Source: Rubrivivax sp. (GTDB lineage Bacteria; Pseudomonadota; Gammaproteobacteria; Burkholderiales; Burkholderiaceae_C). Taken from it: a DNA stretch of 35,887 nucleotides. The stretch lies in the NCBI GenBank assembly GCA_016789955.1, contig JAEUPB010000097.1, positions 1-35,887 of the forward strand. Direction: 5' to 3'. The notes under the pieces are model-generated. The model worked only from the letters and a program-made list of their open reading frames with translations, was not told the origin of the DNA and did no database searches. Numbering within the stretch: the first letter of the stretch is position 1; the number at the start of each line of letters is the position of its first letter. The translations under genes were made by a program, and so were the position numbers. This document shows, in pieces, positions 35,509-35,887 of this stretch.

Positions 35509-35887
35509 TCCGCCTGCCCGCGCGCCAGCGTCAAGGTGCGTCGCATGACGTTGCGCAGGTTGGCCCGGACCTGCGTGGCCAGCGTGTGGCGCGGCAGCCG
35601 CACGTCGGCGGCGGCGATCGCGGCGTACTGCTCGACGTAACGGCGCTTGAGCACACGCAGGTCGTACTCGCGTTCCGCGGTGGCCCGGCCGAGCCGCCCC
35701 AGTTCGGTCCAGCGCGCGCGGTCCGCCTCGCGCAGCACCGCGGCCACCGCGCCGGGTTGCCGCATGTCGACGAAGTAGCCGTCGCGCACGATCGAGCGCT
35801 GGTTCACGTGCTCGGTGCAGATCACCGGCAGGCCGCTGGCCATGGCCTCGATGTAGACGATGCCGAAGGTCTCGAACAGCGACCCGA
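35505..35887 (-). CDS. GT4 glycosyltransferase, 3' part only
   Basis: The C-terminal ~126 residues of a GT-B sugar transferase; the gene starts beyond the right edge and the frame is open to the last bases. The donor-site motif LFETFGIVYIEAMASGLPV with both GT4 glutamates lies right at the edge. A charged region (WTELGRLGRATAEREYDLR) and a basic C-terminus follow. The stop overlaps the acyltransferase GTG start by 4 bases, so both are in one operon reading leftward. Confidence 0.88.
   Translation of the reverse strand, partial: GSLFETFGIVYIEAMASGLPVICTEHVNQRSIVRDGYFVDMRQPGAVAAVLREADRARWTELGRLGRATAEREYDLRVLKRRYVEQYAAIAAADVRLPRHTLATQVRANLRNVMRRTLTLARGQAE

Overview
This 35.9 kb window is very GC-rich and gene-dense. 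It carries most of an exopolysaccharide/PEP-CTERM locus built around exosortase A (XrtA). The GC content, the gene order and the protein families point to a betaproteobacterium, probably Burkholderiales of the Rubrivivax/Leptothrix/Roseateles type; that placement is inference. I found no rRNA, tRNA, CRISPR array, insertion sequence or phage gene. No stretch longer than 300 bases lacks a gene; the largest gaps are 18437-18557 and 32230-32385, plus 34066-34302, which holds only a doubtful small ORF.

Left block, + strand, 1-12086: the conserved XrtA core. In order it holds a chain-length determinant (5' end outside the window), a tyrosine autokinase with a Gly-Tyr repeat tail, an outer-membrane beta-barrel protein, an ExeA-like ATPase, UDP-GlcNAc 2-epimerase (WecB), a DUF3473 deacetylase, a FemAB/GNAT protein, a GT4 glycosyltransferase, XrtA fused to an EpsI domain, and a TviB-like nucleotide-sugar dehydrogenase.

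Middle block, + strand, 12118-21689: an accessory sugar-modification region. It holds a NeuD/PglD-like acyltransferase, a GT2 polyprenyl-phosphate glycosyltransferase, a WbqC-family protein, an ATP-grasp ligase, an amidohydrolase-fold protein lacking a metal histidine, a Tat-type lipoprotein with a polyproline linker, an ArnE-like flippase, a WecE-like transaminase and a GT39 transferase. Together these resemble an Arn-type route: make an amino sugar, load it on undecaprenyl phosphate, flip it and transfer it. An apparent amide-forming cassette sits in the same region. This is the most interesting part of the window.

Right block, + strand, 21710-30815: more XrtA-associated genes. These are two XrtA-type GT4s and one further GT4, a glutamine-dependent asparagine-synthase-like amidotransferase, a PaaK-like adenylate-forming enzyme, an O-antigen-ligase/polymerase-like membrane protein and a NodB-type deacetylase. 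Many junctions overlap by 1 or 4 bases, so long translationally coupled operons are likely.

Far right, - strand, 30823-35887: a PEP-CTERM propeller protein (a likely XrtA substrate), an asparagine-synthase homologue without the N-terminal glutaminase Cys preceded by a doubtful 53-residue ORF, an acyltransferase-3 membrane protein and the 3' end of a GT4 gene. These converge on the main cluster, with 7 bases between the facing stop codons.

Proposed overall role: nucleotide sugars are made and modified, assembled on lipid carrier by the glycosyltransferases, polymerised and length-controlled by the Wzc/Wzz-like proteins, and exported through the barrel. XrtA processes PEP-CTERM proteins for the same surface layer. 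No Wzx flippase and no RmlA/RmlB are seen; they must lie outside the window if present.
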